Shown here: in pieces, positions 21,749 to 31,143 of the stretch
Layout of the letters: each line of letters starts with the position of its first letter
Numbering within the stretch: the stretch's first letter is position 1
Origin: Acinetobacter sp. NCu2D-2
GTDB lineage: Bacteria; Pseudomonadota; Gammaproteobacteria; Pseudomonadales; Moraxellaceae
Assembly (NCBI RefSeq): GCF_001647675.1
Contig: NZ_CP015594.1
Location: forward strand, 372,001 to 436,000
Reading direction: 5' to 3'
Length of the DNA: 64,000 nucleotides
The notes under the pieces: generated by a model
Told to the model about the DNA's origin: nothing
Database searches by the model: none
Seen by the model: the letters and a program-made list of their open reading frames with translations, nothing else
Program-made: the position numbers and the translations under genes

Positions 21749-22081
21749 TTATTTGTTATCCGTACTTGCGGGTGCTTGAGGGATGTTAATAGGTTGAGCC
21801 TCACTTGGTGCTTTAGTTGGTGCTTCTGCAGTGTTGCTTGTATTGGATTGAGTTTCATTTGATGCAGATGTGCTTGACGTTGTTGGAGCAGAATTATGCC
21901 AACCGTATGTTTCTACTTTAGATTTCTTTTTAGCGGATGCTGGAGGGGGAGTCTTCGAATAATGCGTTACACCTTTTGCATCAACCCATTTGTAATATTC
22001 TGCTGCATTCGTTTGCATACCTATCAAGCCAAAACTAAGTACAAAACTCAGGCAGGTTAAATTTCGGGTAAAGGTTGTCAT
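21749..22081 (-). CDS. DUF4124-domain secreted protein
   Basis: The 110-residue protein has a signal peptide ending near TNAA and a DUF4124 domain recognisable by EYYKWVDAKGVTHYSKTPPP, which is a small beta-rich unit. The rest (from about residue 60) is a low-complexity Ser/Thr/Ala/Pro-rich tail, probably disordered. The start at 22081 is chosen because AAGGA is 9-10 nt upstream, whereas the alternative TTG at 22090 directly touches it. Probably periplasmic. Function unknown. The gene lies alone, downstream of nothing obvious and upstream of leuS on the same strand. Confidence 0.82.
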   Translation of the reverse strand: MTTFTRNLTCLSFVLSFGLIGMQTNAAEYYKWVDAKGVTHYSKTPPPASAKKKSKVETYGWHNSAPTTSSTSASNETQSNTSNTAEAPTKAPSEAQPINIPQAPASTDNK

Positions 22082-22767
22082 GAGATTCAATCCTTATTTT
22101 TAATTAACAATTGAAGTTTTTTCATAGTGTAAGAGAGTATGGCAGCAAGCCACAGATTATTTATCTGATTTTTTGTTGCTTTAAGCGGATATTGGATGAG
22201 TGGGTAGCGGCGAAAGCGTAAAAGCGAAATATAAAAATGTAGCTTAGATAAAAGAAGGTCAATTAATTTATAAAAAATCATTCATTTTTTTTATATAAAA
22301 CATTTTAAAAATTTATAAAAAATAAATCCTAAGTATATGAAATATATTTATATATTGATTTTTATGGGCGGTTAAAAGCAAATTTAATTTCATTAATTGC
22401 ATGTAAATGAAGCAAATTTAAGATTGAAGGCATGAAAACGGTTGTTTTTTAAACTTGACAATAATGCCCGAACACACAAGAATGCTGCATTAGTTTTATA
22501 TGCCTTATCTCGATCACCCTTCGAATAAGTGACATTTCATGCAATGGGCGATTTTTCTAGCCGAAAAATTGAACAAAGCTACCAAAATATGTTTATCCCA
22601 ACATGTTTTAGATCTCGTATTGCTCGAACAGCAGAGAGGTCAGATTTTTATTCCTATTGCTTTGAAAACTATGAAATTTATGTGCTATAACAGTGCATAC
22701 AGTTATTACATGAAACACTGCAAATGCCTCCCATTTGTGCAGTGTAATAAAATTAGGGTGAATCACG
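22082..22767. other. Long A+T-rich leader region before ilvI
   Basis: About 690 bp without a convincing gene. A minus-strand frame at 22087-22281 and a plus-strand frame at 22539-22790 have neither a good ribosome site nor recognisable content. The plus-strand frame contains a Leu/Val/Ile-rich stretch (HVLDLVLLEQQ...IFIPIAL), which is only a weak hint of a leader peptide. A hairpin at 22715-22745 (12-bp stem with a 2-nt bulge, CCTCC loop) lies just before the ilvI ribosome site. The region probably holds the ilvIH promoter and leader. Confidence 0.5.
22715..22745 (+). promoter_or_regulatory. Hairpin just upstream of the ilvI ribosome site
   Basis: ACACTGCAAATG pairs with CATTTGTGCAGTGT, leaving a 2-nt bulge and a CCTCC loop. 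The loop is complementary to a GGAGG-like sequence, and the stem ends 8 nt before the AGGGTG ribosome site of ilvI. It could be a terminator-like attenuator or a translational control element; the T run is poor. Confidence 0.4.
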
Positions 22768-24495
22768 TTGGAACTTCTATCTGGTGGTGAAATGCTCGTT
22801 CGCGCATTGGCGGACGAAGGCGTTGAACATGTTTTTGGATATCCAGGCGGCGCAGTTCTTCATATTTATGATGCGCTTTTTCAACAAGAAAAAATCAATC
22901 ATTACCTTGTACGTCATGAACAAGCAGCTGGCCATATGGCGGATGCGTACTCACGCGTAACAGGTAAAACTGGTGTTGTCCTTGTAACATCAGGTCCAGG
23001 TGCGACAAATACCGTTACTCCAATTGCAACAGCATATATGGATTCAATTCCAATGGTTGTTCTGTCAGGTCAGGTTGCTAGCCACCTTATTGGTGAAGAT
23101 GCATTCCAAGAAACTGACATGGTGGGTATTTCTCGTCCAATCGTTAAACACAGTTTCCAAGTTCGTCACGCAAGTGAAATTCCGTCGATCATCAAAAAAG
23201 CATTCTATATTGCATCAAGTGGTCGTCCGGGTCCTGTTGTAGTTGATATTCCAAAAGACGCAACCAACCCTGCAGAGAAATTTGCTTACGAATACCCTGA
23301 AAAAGTGAAGATGCGTTCGTATCAACCACCGCACCGTGGTCACTCAGGTCAAATCCGTAAAGCGATTGATGAATTGATTCATGCAAAACGCCCTGTTATT
23401 TATTCAGGTGGTGGCGTGGTACAAGGCAATGCTTCAGCACAATTGACTGAACTTGCACACTTACTTGGCTACCCTGTAACAAATACATTGATGGGCTTAG
23501 GCGCATTCCCTGGCGATGATCCGCAGTTCATCGGTATGCTCGGTATGCACGGGACTTACGAAGCGAACATGACCATGCACAATGCAGATGTAATTCTGTG
23601 TGTAGGTGCACGTTTTGATGACCGCGTAACCAATAACCCTGCGAAATTCTGCCCGAATGCAAAAGTGATTCATATTGATATCGACCCAGCGACGATTTCA
23701 AAAACCATCATGGCGCATATTCCAATCGTAGGTGCAGTTGAACCTGTACTGAACGAAATGTTGAGCCAATTGAAACAAATGAATGTTTCAAAACCAAACC
23801 CAGAAGATATTGCGGCTTGGTGGTCTCAAATTAATGAATGGCGTAAAGTTCATGGCGGTCGTTATGAGCCTGCAACTGATGGCGGTATGAAGCCACAACA
23901 AGTAGTTGAAGCTCTAGACAAAGTCACCAATGGCGAAGCGATCATTACTTCTGACGTAGGTCAGCATCAAATGTTCGGTGCGATGTATTACAAATACAAA
24001 CGTCCTCGTCAATGGATCAATTCAGGTGGTCTAGGAACGATGGGTGTAGGCTTGCCGTATGCAATGGCTGCAAAACTCGCATTCCCAGATCAACAAGTGG
24101 TATGTATCACGGGTGAAGCATCTATTCAGATGTGTATCCAAGAGCTTTCGACTTGTAAGCAATACGGCTTGAACGTAAAAATCTTGTGCTTGAACAACCG
24201 TGCATTGGGTATGGTTAAACAATGGCAAGACATGAACTACGAAGGTCGTCATTCTAGCTCTTATGTAGAATCACTTCCTGACTTTGCAAAATTGATGGAA
24301 GCTTACGGTCACGTAGGTATTCAAATTGACCATGCCGATGAGCTTGAATCTAAGCTTCAAGAGGCAATGGCAATTAATGATAAGTGCGTATTTATTAATG
24401 TCATGGTTGACCGTACTGAACACGTTTATCCGATGTTGGTTGCTGGTCAGTCAATGCAAGATATGTGGTTAGCAAAAGGGGAGCGCACAGCATGA
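22768..24495 (+). CDS. ilvI: Acetolactate synthase large (catalytic) subunit
   Basis: This is the thiamine-diphosphate enzyme that makes acetolactate or acetohydroxybutyrate, the first common step to valine, leucine and isoleucine. The 575-residue length fits. Visible features are the catalytic Glu in [16 protein letters not shown], the [20 protein letters not shown] loop, the FAD-region [12 protein letters not shown] and the ThDP motif [29 protein letters not shown]. Here GEAS replaces the usual GDGS/GDAS start. The start codon is TTG, fixed by AGGGTG 7 nt upstream. Its stop overlaps the ilvH start (ATGA). Confidence 0.97.
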   Translation: MELLSGGEMLVRALADEGVEHVFGYPGGAVLHIYDALFQQEKINHYLVRHEQAAGHMADAYSRVTGKTGVVLVTSGPGATNTVTPIATAYMDSIPMVVLSGQVASHLIGEDAFQETDMVGISRPIVKHSFQVRHASEIPSIIKKAFYIASSGRPGPVVVDIPKDATNPAEKFAYEYPEKVKMRSYQPPHRGHSGQIRKAIDELIHAKRPVIYSGGGVVQGNASAQLTELAHLLGYPVTNTLMGLGAFPGDDPQFIGMLGMHGTYEANMTMHNADVILCVGARFDDRVTNNPAKFCPNAKVIHIDIDPATISKTIMAHIPIVGAVEPVLNEMLSQLKQMNVSKPNPEDIAAWWSQINEWRKVHGGRYEPATDGGMKPQQVVEALDKVTNGEAIITSDVGQHQMFGAMYYKYKRPRQWINSGGLGTMGVGLPYAMAAKLAFPDQQVVCITGEASIQMCIQELSTCKQYGLNVKILCLNNRALGMVKQWQDMNYEGRHSSSYVESLPDFAKLMEAYGHVGIQIDHADELESKLQEAMAINDKCVFINVMVDRTEHVYPMLVAGQSMQDMWLAKGERTA

Positions 24496-24983
24496 GACAT
24501 ATCATCTCAGTTCTCATTGAAAACGAATCTGGTGCGCTTTCACGTTTAGTGGGCTTGTTTTCTCAACGTGGTTATAACATTGAGACACTTAACGTTGCTC
24601 CTACGGAAGACCCAACACTTTCACGTTTGACATTAACAACCTATGGCGATGATCACAAGATCGAGCAAATCACCAAGCAACTCAACAAATTGGTTGAAGT
24701 TGTTAAAGTGGTTGATCTGTCTGAAGGTGCGCACATTGAACGTGAGTTAATGCTGATTAAAGTGAAAGCTTTAGGTTCAGCTCGTACCGAAATTAAAAAT
24801 ACCGCAGATATTTTCCGTGGTCAGATCGTCGACGTAACGCCAACGACTTATACCATTCAAATTGCGGGTACAACTGAAAAGATTGATGGTTTTATTGATG
24901 CTTTGGCAGAGAACACCATTTTAGAAGTTGTACGTTCAGGGGTTTCAGGCATCGCTCGTGGCGAAAAAGTTCTGACAATCTAA
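24492..24983 (+). CDS. ilvH: Acetolactate synthase small (regulatory) subunit
   Basis: ACT-domain regulatory subunit that stimulates IlvI and gives valine feedback inhibition. The 163-residue protein begins [41 protein letters not shown], a textbook ACT domain, with the C-terminal ALS_ss domain after about residue 80. The start at 24492 overlaps the ilvI stop as ATGA, so translation is coupled; an upstream in-frame start at 24465 lies inside ilvI and is unlikely. Confidence 0.97.
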   Translation: MRHIISVLIENESGALSRLVGLFSQRGYNIETLNVAPTEDPTLSRLTLTTYGDDHKIEQITKQLNKLVEVVKVVDLSEGAHIERELMLIKVKALGSARTEIKNTADIFRGQIVDVTPTTYTIQIAGTTEKIDGFIDALAENTILEVVRSGVSGIARGEKVLTI

Positions 24984-24992
24984 TTTAAAGAA

Positions 24993-25052
24993 TTTCCTCA
25001 TCCTAATAAGAAGAGGGTATCAAGCAATGTATTTAACGGGGCATTGCTTGAT
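24993..25052. other. REP-like remnant and 11-bp hairpin between ilvH and ilvC
   Basis: 24993-25006 matches the tail of repeat unit B1 (TTTCCTCATCCTAA, one base shorter), but the hairpin half is degenerate. It is followed by a perfect 11-bp inverted repeat ATCAAGCAATG / CATTGCTTGAT (25019-25029 and 25042-25052) with a 12-nt loop. No T run follows, so it is more likely an mRNA-processing or stability element separating ilvIH from ilvC than a terminator. Confidence 0.5.
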
Positions 25053-25075
25053 TAAACGAATAAACATGCATTTAA

Positions 25076-26104
<1,029 letters not shown>

Positions 26105-26122
26105 GTTCTAATTTCTGAGTCA

Positions 26123-26156
26123 AAAGGCCCTTGTTTTATAACAGGGGCTTTTTTTG
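26123..26156 (+). terminator. Rho-independent terminator after ilvC
   Basis: Imperfect GC-rich stem (AAGGCCCTTGTT / AACAGGGGCTT) with a TTAT loop and seven T, about 20 nt after the ilvC stop. Confidence 0.8.
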
Positions 26157-26200
26157 TCTTGTAAAAATGACCGATATCATTAGTTAAAATTGCGTGACTT

Positions 26201-26233
26201 AAAGCAAGGCAAAGCAGTGCTTTCCCTTACTTT
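26201..26233. other. 15-bp imperfect hairpin inside the ilvC duplication
   Basis: AAAGCAAGGCAAAGC pairs with GCTTTCCCTTACTTT at 13 of 15 positions around a 3-nt loop. It lies between the two copies of the ilvC 3' end, in sequence with no coding potential. Confidence 0.5.
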
Positions 26234-26238
26234 TCGTA

Positions 26239-26283
26239 CCTTAGATTCAAGCAAACAAAATCGTTGATAAAGAGAAAAAGTAA
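26239..26283 (+). repeat. Direct repeat copy 2: displaced ilvC 3'-end remnant
   Basis: Read in the ilvC frame this gives [21 protein letters not shown], so it retains the ilvC C-terminus with TAG in place of the Trp codon TGG, two silent third-position changes and a final Lys instead of Asn. Homology starts sharply at the Pro codon; the sequence before it is unrelated to ilvC. It is followed by its own terminator (26312-26338). Confidence 0.8.
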
Positions 26284-26311
26284 TTCTCTAGTTGTTTGAT
26301 TTTTATGCTAT

Positions 26312-26338
26312 AAAAAACCTGCTAAAGCGGGGTTTTTT
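26312..26338 (+). terminator. Second terminator, behind the ilvC remnant
   Basis: Stem AAAAAACCTGC / GCGGGGTTTTTT (one mismatch) with a TAAA loop. It is placed relative to the ilvC remnant much as the other terminator is to intact ilvC. Confidence 0.75.
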
Positions 26339-26351
26339 ATGGATAAGAATA
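26339..26351 (+). repeat. 13-bp direct repeat, left copy
   Basis: ATGGATAAGAATA, immediately before the DUF2971 start codon; identical to 27269-27281. Confidence 0.65.
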
Positions 26352-27218
26352 ATGATTTTATATAAATACTTGAGTTTTGATATTGGTTTAAAGGTTATAA
26401 AAAGTAATACGATTGGTTTTAGTCAGGTAAGGAATTTTAATGATCCATTTGAAAGTACAGCTTTTGGTTTTAAAGAAAACGTTCTTTCAATTTTTGATCA
26501 GGTAGCAAGTTTCAGAAATCATTTCTCTAATAATTATGCAGTATTAAGTTTGACAGAATGTCATTTGAATCCGCTGATGTGGGCACACTATGCACAATCT
26601 CATACAGGGCTTGTCATTGCTATAAATGTAGATAAGGCAAAATTAAATGACAATAATTTCATTATTAGTGCGAAAAATGGAAAAATTCATTATCAGTCCA
26701 ATTTGGAACTACTTGATTATGATAACGAGACAATGTCAGAAAAGTTATATCAGATAGGTAATGATCAATACTATTCACTTGATGGTTGTGGGGCAGATAT
26801 ATTAAGAAAGGCTTTTTTAATGAAGCAGAAAAGTTGGGAATATGAAAAAGAAGTAAGAATAGTGAAAAATATTAAAGCATCAAAACTTTATTTTGATCCT
26901 AAGCAAGAATACGATAATAGAAAAAGTTTTAACTCGGAAGAAAGTTGATCTTGTATACAGCTAAACTCTTCATATCCTTTATTTTTATATCACTTACCAG
27001 AAGGTTCTATTCAAACTGTTTTTATTGGAGATAGAGCGATTAGGAATACTCAAAAGCAAGACTACTTAAATAATTTGAGCAAAAGAGATAAATCCGATTT
27101 CATACCCGAACGAAGATATGAAGATTTAATTTCTTTATGTAAAGATAAGGGAATTAAAATAAGGCAAGTGAGAGTCAATTACGAGAGATGGGATTTGGAA
27201 GATACTTTTCATATCTGA
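26352..27218 (+). pseudogene. DUF2971-family gene interrupted by an in-frame TGA
   Basis: The open part (26352-26948, 198 residues) starts MILYKYLSFD and contains the DUF2971 landmarks FNDPFE, LSLTECHLNPLMWAHYAQSHTGLVI and KSWEYEKEVRIV. The TGA at 26946-26948 ends it, but the same frame stays open for 89 more codons to a TGA at 27216-27218. That extension reads as the expected family C-terminus, with LPEGSIQTVFIGDRA, then LISLCKDKGIKIRQV and a final YERW. A single base change therefore seems to have broken a gene of about 288 residues. DUF2971 proteins are common in accessory and defence-rich DNA; their function is not settled. Very A+T-rich compared with ilvC. Confidence 0.8.
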
Positions 27219-27268
27219 GATATTAGAGCTTAATTGGGAATATTGTTATTTATAACTAAGCTAAATTA

Positions 27269-27281
27269 ATGGATAAGAATA
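27269..27281 (+). repeat. 13-bp direct repeat, right copy
   Basis: ATGGATAAGAATA, identical to 26339-26351. The two copies bound the DUF2971 gene exactly. Confidence 0.65.
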
Positions 27282-27334
27282 CACTATGTTAAAATCCCGC
27301 CTTATTTTTCATCTCCCTAAAAATGAGGCATAGC

Positions 27335-28117
27335 GTGAAAGCTCATGTTTTATTGGGCGCACTTGCGTTCACAATTCCTGTCGTATCTATTGCTCAAACC
27401 ACAACACCAAACGAAACCTTACAGCCCCTAAAAAACGTCAAAGTGTCTATGCAGCGTATGCTGAAAAGTAACGATGGTCGTTACTTTTTAGATTTGTATG
27501 CAGGTATTCCAATGCCGCATGCACACTTAACCGATACGCAAACCAAGAAAAAAATCGACTTTAAAGGCATGCAAAAAGGACAACAATTAACGCTACGTTC
27601 TTATGCAGTTAATGACAAAGGTGTGGCAAGCAGCGACTATGCTTTAGATGGTCGTTTAAATATTATCAGCAGCCAATTTGATGCCCAATTCAGCGGTCAA
27701 AGTGGCAAGCAAAACATCCAGTTTGGTCCCGCATTTAAAGCTGTCGATAAGCCAGCATTGCAGTTTAATTTTTTTGGTAATAAAAATCTAAAACGCGTGG
27801 ATGTGATTAATAAAGCCAATGGCAAAGTGATGCAAACACTTACAGGCTTTACTGCATTTCCAAATACCATTGGTTATTTAGACATTAACTTCGATGGCTA
27901 TTACGATGTTGTGCTGTCAAATTTAGATGGTTATAAAGTTGAAGACAAACGCTTTATTTACTGGGTTTACAATCCAAAAACACGTCAATTCCAGCGCTCA
28001 CCACAAATGGAAAAAATCATAGGTTTTCCAAAGCTAGATGCACAGAAAAAACAAATTCATTATGGTGAGAAAGTCGTCTATCAAGTGAAAGATGGACTAC
28101 TTAATTTAGTTCGTTAA
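27335..28117 (+). CDS. Putative secreted protein (XAC2610-like C-terminal region)
   Basis: An N-terminal signal peptide (KAHVLLGALAFTIPVVSIAQ) predicts export to the periplasm. The region around residues 180-215, GYLDINFDGYYDVVLSNLDG followed by FIYWVYNPKTRQFQRSPQMEK, resembles the calcium-loop-like D-x-NxDGYxD motif of XAC2610/FG-GAP-type proteins. I place the start at the GTG at 27335 because GAGG is 6 nt upstream; an in-frame ATG at 27323 lacks a ribosome site and would add four residues. About 260 residues. Function unknown. A histidine kinase gene follows after about 150 bp. Confidence 0.82.
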   Translation: MKAHVLLGALAFTIPVVSIAQTTTPNETLQPLKNVKVSMQRMLKSNDGRYFLDLYAGIPMPHAHLTDTQTKKKIDFKGMQKGQQLTLRSYAVNDKGVASSDYALDGRLNIISSQFDAQFSGQSGKQNIQFGPAFKAVDKPALQFNFFGNKNLKRVDVINKANGKVMQTLTGFTAFPNTIGYLDINFDGYYDVVLSNLDGYKVEDKRFIYWVYNPKTRQFQRSPQMEKIIGFPKLDAQKKQIHYGEKVVYQVKDGLLNLVR

Positions 28118-28270
28118 ATGAACGATAAAAAAGCACTTACAAGGACGTAAGTTGCTCTAGAATAAATCGAAACAGGACTGAAAGATCATAGTCATTTTAA
28201 CGACGTGCTAAAAGTCGGATAAAGTTAAAAACATCATGGAAAGATCAATAACAATGGGATATCAGTTTGG

Positions 28271-30184
28271 GTGAATAAGCAAATTGGAGCAATTCAGAGC
28301 ATTGTACAGTGCATAGTCGCGACCCTATTGATTGTATTTGTGCTGCTGCAACCTGTCTTTGCTCAAAATCCTGCAAGCAATTGTGCAGCGCAAATTCAAC
28401 AGATTTCTACGGCAAAAGATTCGAGAAATATTCCCAATGATCAGCCAAATAAAAACTTAGATTGGCAAAAAATTGATTATTTACCTGACTATTGGAATCA
28501 ACGCTGGCCTGATTATGTCGGCACAGCATGGTACAAAATTGAATTTAATTATCGGTGTTCTCCTCCACAAGAGCCGCTTGTACTGGTCATTTCTAACATC
28601 ACGATGGCGGGTGAGGTTTTTATCAATGATGATATGTTGTGGAAAGATCAGTCTTTAATCGAGCCATTATCAAGAAGCTGGAATGCACCGCGCCAATGGT
28701 CGCTCCCGCAATCGAGTTTAAAACAAGGTCAAAATATTGTTTGGGTGAAAGTCGTTGGGGTCGCCATACAGCCGTCGGGTCTGGGTGAGGTAAAAATTGC
28801 ATCACAGCACATTGCTCAACCCATTTATGAACAATATAAATTTGAACTGAATACCCTGCATATTTTTAGTTTTTTATTTTCAGTCATCTTGGGTTTCATT
28901 GGGCTGATCATTTGGTTATTTCACCGAAAAGATCGTTCATTTGCATGGTATGCGATTAATTCATTTTTATGGGCGATGTACTTGGTACATGTGCTGATCC
29001 GTGAGCCGATTTTCGCTTTAAGTACTTTTGAATACCATAAAATTAATAACATACTGTTTGGCTTTTATGCATTGGCATCAGTGATGTATGGCTTTAGCTT
29101 TGCAAACCTCAGATTTAAAAAAATTGAATGGTTTTTATGGACTGCCGTTGCTATTTCGACACTTTTGATTTTATGTCTACCTGAAGCGCAGGCGCTGCAA
29201 TTTATTCCTTTAAGTTTTGCTTTTTGGGTCTTGGTCTTTTTACTGAATGGTTGTTTGTATCCTATTGTGGCGTATAAATCTAAACGTAAAGATACTTACT
29301 TTTTGGCGGCATTGGGATTGGTCTTTGTGCCGATCGCTATTCATGACGCGATGTATATGTTAAGTCTTGAGGGTGGTGTGGCGTGGTCAGCCTATGCACA
29401 ACCAGTGGTGGCGATTGCATTTGCCATGATTTTAGCACTGCGTTTTTCTAATAATATGAAGCAAATTGAGCGTTTTAATGACACGCTGACTACAACGATT
29501 GAACAAGTCAAAACCGATTTAAGTGAGTCACTAAATAAATCACATCAATTAGAACTACAAAATACAAAACTACAGGAACGTATGAATATTTCGCATGATT
29601 TACATGATGGTTTAGGCAGTTCTTTAATGCGCTCGATGGCAATTGTGCAACAAAGTTCTAAAGATTTATCTAATCCGCAATTTTTATCCATGCTTAAAGT
29701 ATTGCGTGATGATTTACGTCAAATTATCGATCAAGGTTCAAGTTTAGGCGCAAAAATTCCAGATACGCCGCAGCAATGGATCGCACCGATGCGGCATCGC
29801 TTTAATTCTTTGTTTGACGAATTAGATGTACGTGCAACATGGCAGATTGCAGCTGAATGGTACGTGCCAATCAGTTCTATTGAATGCCTGACGTTGCAAC
29901 GGATTATCGAAGAAGCACTGACTAATGTAATTAAACATAGCGGGGCAGACCAGATTCAAATTGAACTGATGACTAAAACTGATTATCTAAAGCTTAACAT
30001 TGAGGATAATGGCAAGGGCTTTGATATTGATGCTGTTCAACAAGCCAATATGAGTGTGGGGATGAAAAGTTTGAATGAACGTGCCGCAAGAATTGGTGCG
30101 GAATTTAACATGAGCTCATCTGCACATGGCACATGTTTAGAGATTATTAAGTATTATCAATGTGATGTTCTTTCCTCAGTTTGA
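28271..30184 (+). CDS. Membrane sensor histidine kinase (7TM-DISM-like, HisKA_3/HATPase)
   Basis: The 637-residue protein has a signal or first membrane segment (about 14-31) and a periplasmic domain with a jelly-roll look (about 60-190, ITMAGEVFINDDMLWKD). About seven membrane helices follow (195-395), then a coiled coil, the NarL-type kinase core with the phosphoacceptor His in SHDLHDGLGSS near residue 442, and a C-terminal HATPase with EEALTNVIKHSGA and NIEDNGKGFD. This architecture resembles 7TMR-DISM sensors. The start is GTG; no better ATG exists. There is no response regulator next to it, so its partner must be encoded elsewhere. Ligand unknown. Confidence 0.9.
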   Translation: MNKQIGAIQSIVQCIVATLLIVFVLLQPVFAQNPASNCAAQIQQISTAKDSRNIPNDQPNKNLDWQKIDYLPDYWNQRWPDYVGTAWYKIEFNYRCSPPQEPLVLVISNITMAGEVFINDDMLWKDQSLIEPLSRSWNAPRQWSLPQSSLKQGQNIVWVKVVGVAIQPSGLGEVKIASQHIAQPIYEQYKFELNTLHIFSFLFSVILGFIGLIIWLFHRKDRSFAWYAINSFLWAMYLVHVLIREPIFALSTFEYHKINNILFGFYALASVMYGFSFANLRFKKIEWFLWTAVAISTLLILCLPEAQALQFIPLSFAFWVLVFLLNGCLYPIVAYKSKRKDTYFLAALGLVFVPIAIHDAMYMLSLEGGVAWSAYAQPVVAIAFAMILALRFSNNMKQIERFNDTLTTTIEQVKTDLSESLNKSHQLELQNTKLQERMNISHDLHDGLGSSLMRSMAIVQQSSKDLSNPQFLSMLKVLRDDLRQIIDQGSSLGAKIPDTPQQWIAPMRHRFNSLFDELDVRATWQIAAEWYVPISSIECLTLQRIIEEALTNVIKHSGADQIQIELMTKTDYLKLNIEDNGKGFDIDAVQQANMSVGMKSLNERAARIGAEFNMSSSAHGTCLEIIKYYQCDVLSSV

Positions 30185-30278
30185 ACGTGAAAAATGAGCA
30201 GAAATGGTGTGAAAGACTCGCAGATTTTCTCAGATTTGCTAAAGTACAACATCAAAGCAAATAGCCTTAGGAATAAAC

Positions 30279-30479
30279 ATGGGTTTACGTTGGACAGACA
30301 CACTCGATATTGCCATTGAACTCTATGAAGCGCATCCAGATGTCGATCCGCAATGGATTCGTTTTACTGACTTACATGCATGGGTATGTGCTTTAGCTGA
30401 CTTTGAAGATGACCCAGCCAAGTCGACTGAAGGACTTCTAGAAGCAATTCAAATGGCTTGGATTGACGAAGCTCGCTAA
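30279..30479 (+). CDS. iscX: Fe-S cluster assembly protein IscX
   Basis: The 66-residue acidic protein matches IscX/YfhJ: LRWTDTLDIAIELYEAHPDVDP, then FTDLHAWVCALADFEDDP and the C-terminal EAIQMAWIDEA. IscX binds IscS and iron and modulates Fe-S cluster assembly. In E. coli iscX ends the isc operon; here no isc gene is next to it, and it stands alone before ndk. AGGA (30271) is close to the ATG. Confidence 0.94.
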   Translation: MGLRWTDTLDIAIELYEAHPDVDPQWIRFTDLHAWVCALADFEDDPAKSTEGLLEAIQMAWIDEAR

Positions 30480-30527
30480 GCAGTCATCTTAAAAAAGCAC
30501 TTTTTTACAGATGAAAAGCAGAAAAAT

Positions 30528-30551
30528 GCGCATTATCTCGGTATAATGCGC
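30528..30551 (+). promoter_or_regulatory. ndk promoter -10 overlapped by a 9-bp dyad
   Basis: A perfect TATAAT box (30542-30547) is 43 bp before ndk. It overlaps the right arm of a perfect inverted repeat, GCGCATTAT (30528-30536) and ATAATGCGC (30543-30551). No good -35 is visible at normal spacing. The dyad could be an operator. Confidence 0.45.
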
Positions 30552-30589
30552 CAAATTTTCATGTCACCAATTGACTTAAGGAGCCTATC

Positions 30590-31021
30590 ATGGCTATCGA
30601 ACGTACTTTATCTATCGTAAAACCAGACGCAGTTGCTAAAAACGTAATCGGCGAAATCTTCGCTCGTTTCGAAAAAGCTGGTCTTAAAATCGTTGCAACT
30701 AAAATGAAACACTTGACTCAAGCTGAAGCTGAAGGCTTCTACGCTGAGCACAAAGAACGTGGTTTCTTTGCTGACCTAGTTGCATTCATGACTTCTGGTC
30801 CAGTTGTTGTTTCAGTTCTTGAAGGCGAAAACGCAGTTCTTGCTCACCGTGAAATCCTTGGCGCAACTAACCCTAAAGAAGCTGCTCCTGGTACTATCCG
30901 TGCAGACTTCGCTGTAAGCATCGACGAAAACGCTGCTCACGGTTCTGACTCTGTAGCATCTGCTGATCGTGAAGTTAACTACTTCTTCGCTCAAACTGAG
31001 ATTGCTCCACGTACTCGTTAA
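30590..31021 (+). CDS. ndk: Nucleoside diphosphate kinase
   Basis: Ndk transfers the gamma phosphate of ATP to other nucleoside diphosphates through a phosphohistidine. The 143-residue protein has all family marks: [12 protein letters not shown] at the start, GLKIVATKM, and the active His117 in [15 protein letters not shown] sits upstream of the ATG. Codon use is strongly biased to a small set, like ilvC, consistent with high expression. It is followed by a strong terminator. Confidence 0.98.
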   Translation: MAIERTLSIVKPDAVAKNVIGEIFARFEKAGLKIVATKMKHLTQAEAEGFYAEHKERGFFADLVAFMTSGPVVVSVLEGENAVLAHREILGATNPKEAAPGTIRADFAVSIDENAAHGSDSVASADREVNYFFAQTEIAPRTR

Positions 31022-31033
31022 TTCGAAGTATTC

Positions 31034-31070
31034 AAACCAGATAAGTGTTATTATACTTATCTGGTTTTTT
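31034..31070 (+). terminator. Rho-independent terminator after ndk
   Basis: Perfect 13-bp stem AAACCAGATAAGT / ACTTATCTGGTTT with an 8-nt loop, continuing into a T run. Confidence 0.88.
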
Positions 31071-31143
31071 TATTCCCTGAATAATCCTTTGCTCACATAT
31101 TGAGCATCTCCTTTTATCTTTAGACATGGTTTAGGTAATACAC

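Noticed and set aside
22087..22281. 64-codon minus-strand frame upstream of the DUF4124 gene
   Set aside because: Hydrophobic low-complexity translation of A+T-rich DNA, overlaps the DUF4124 ribosome site, no start signal.
22539..22790. 83-codon plus-strand frame overlapping the ilvI start, considered as a leader peptide
   Set aside because: No ribosome site, too long for a leader peptide and out of frame with ilvI; only its Leu/Val/Ile-rich part is noted as a weak hint.
26946..26948. TGA in the DUF2971 gene as selenocysteine or programmed read-through
   Set aside because: No selenocysteine-type stem-loop is evident after it, and DUF2971 proteins are not known selenoproteins; simple nonsense mutation is the better reading.
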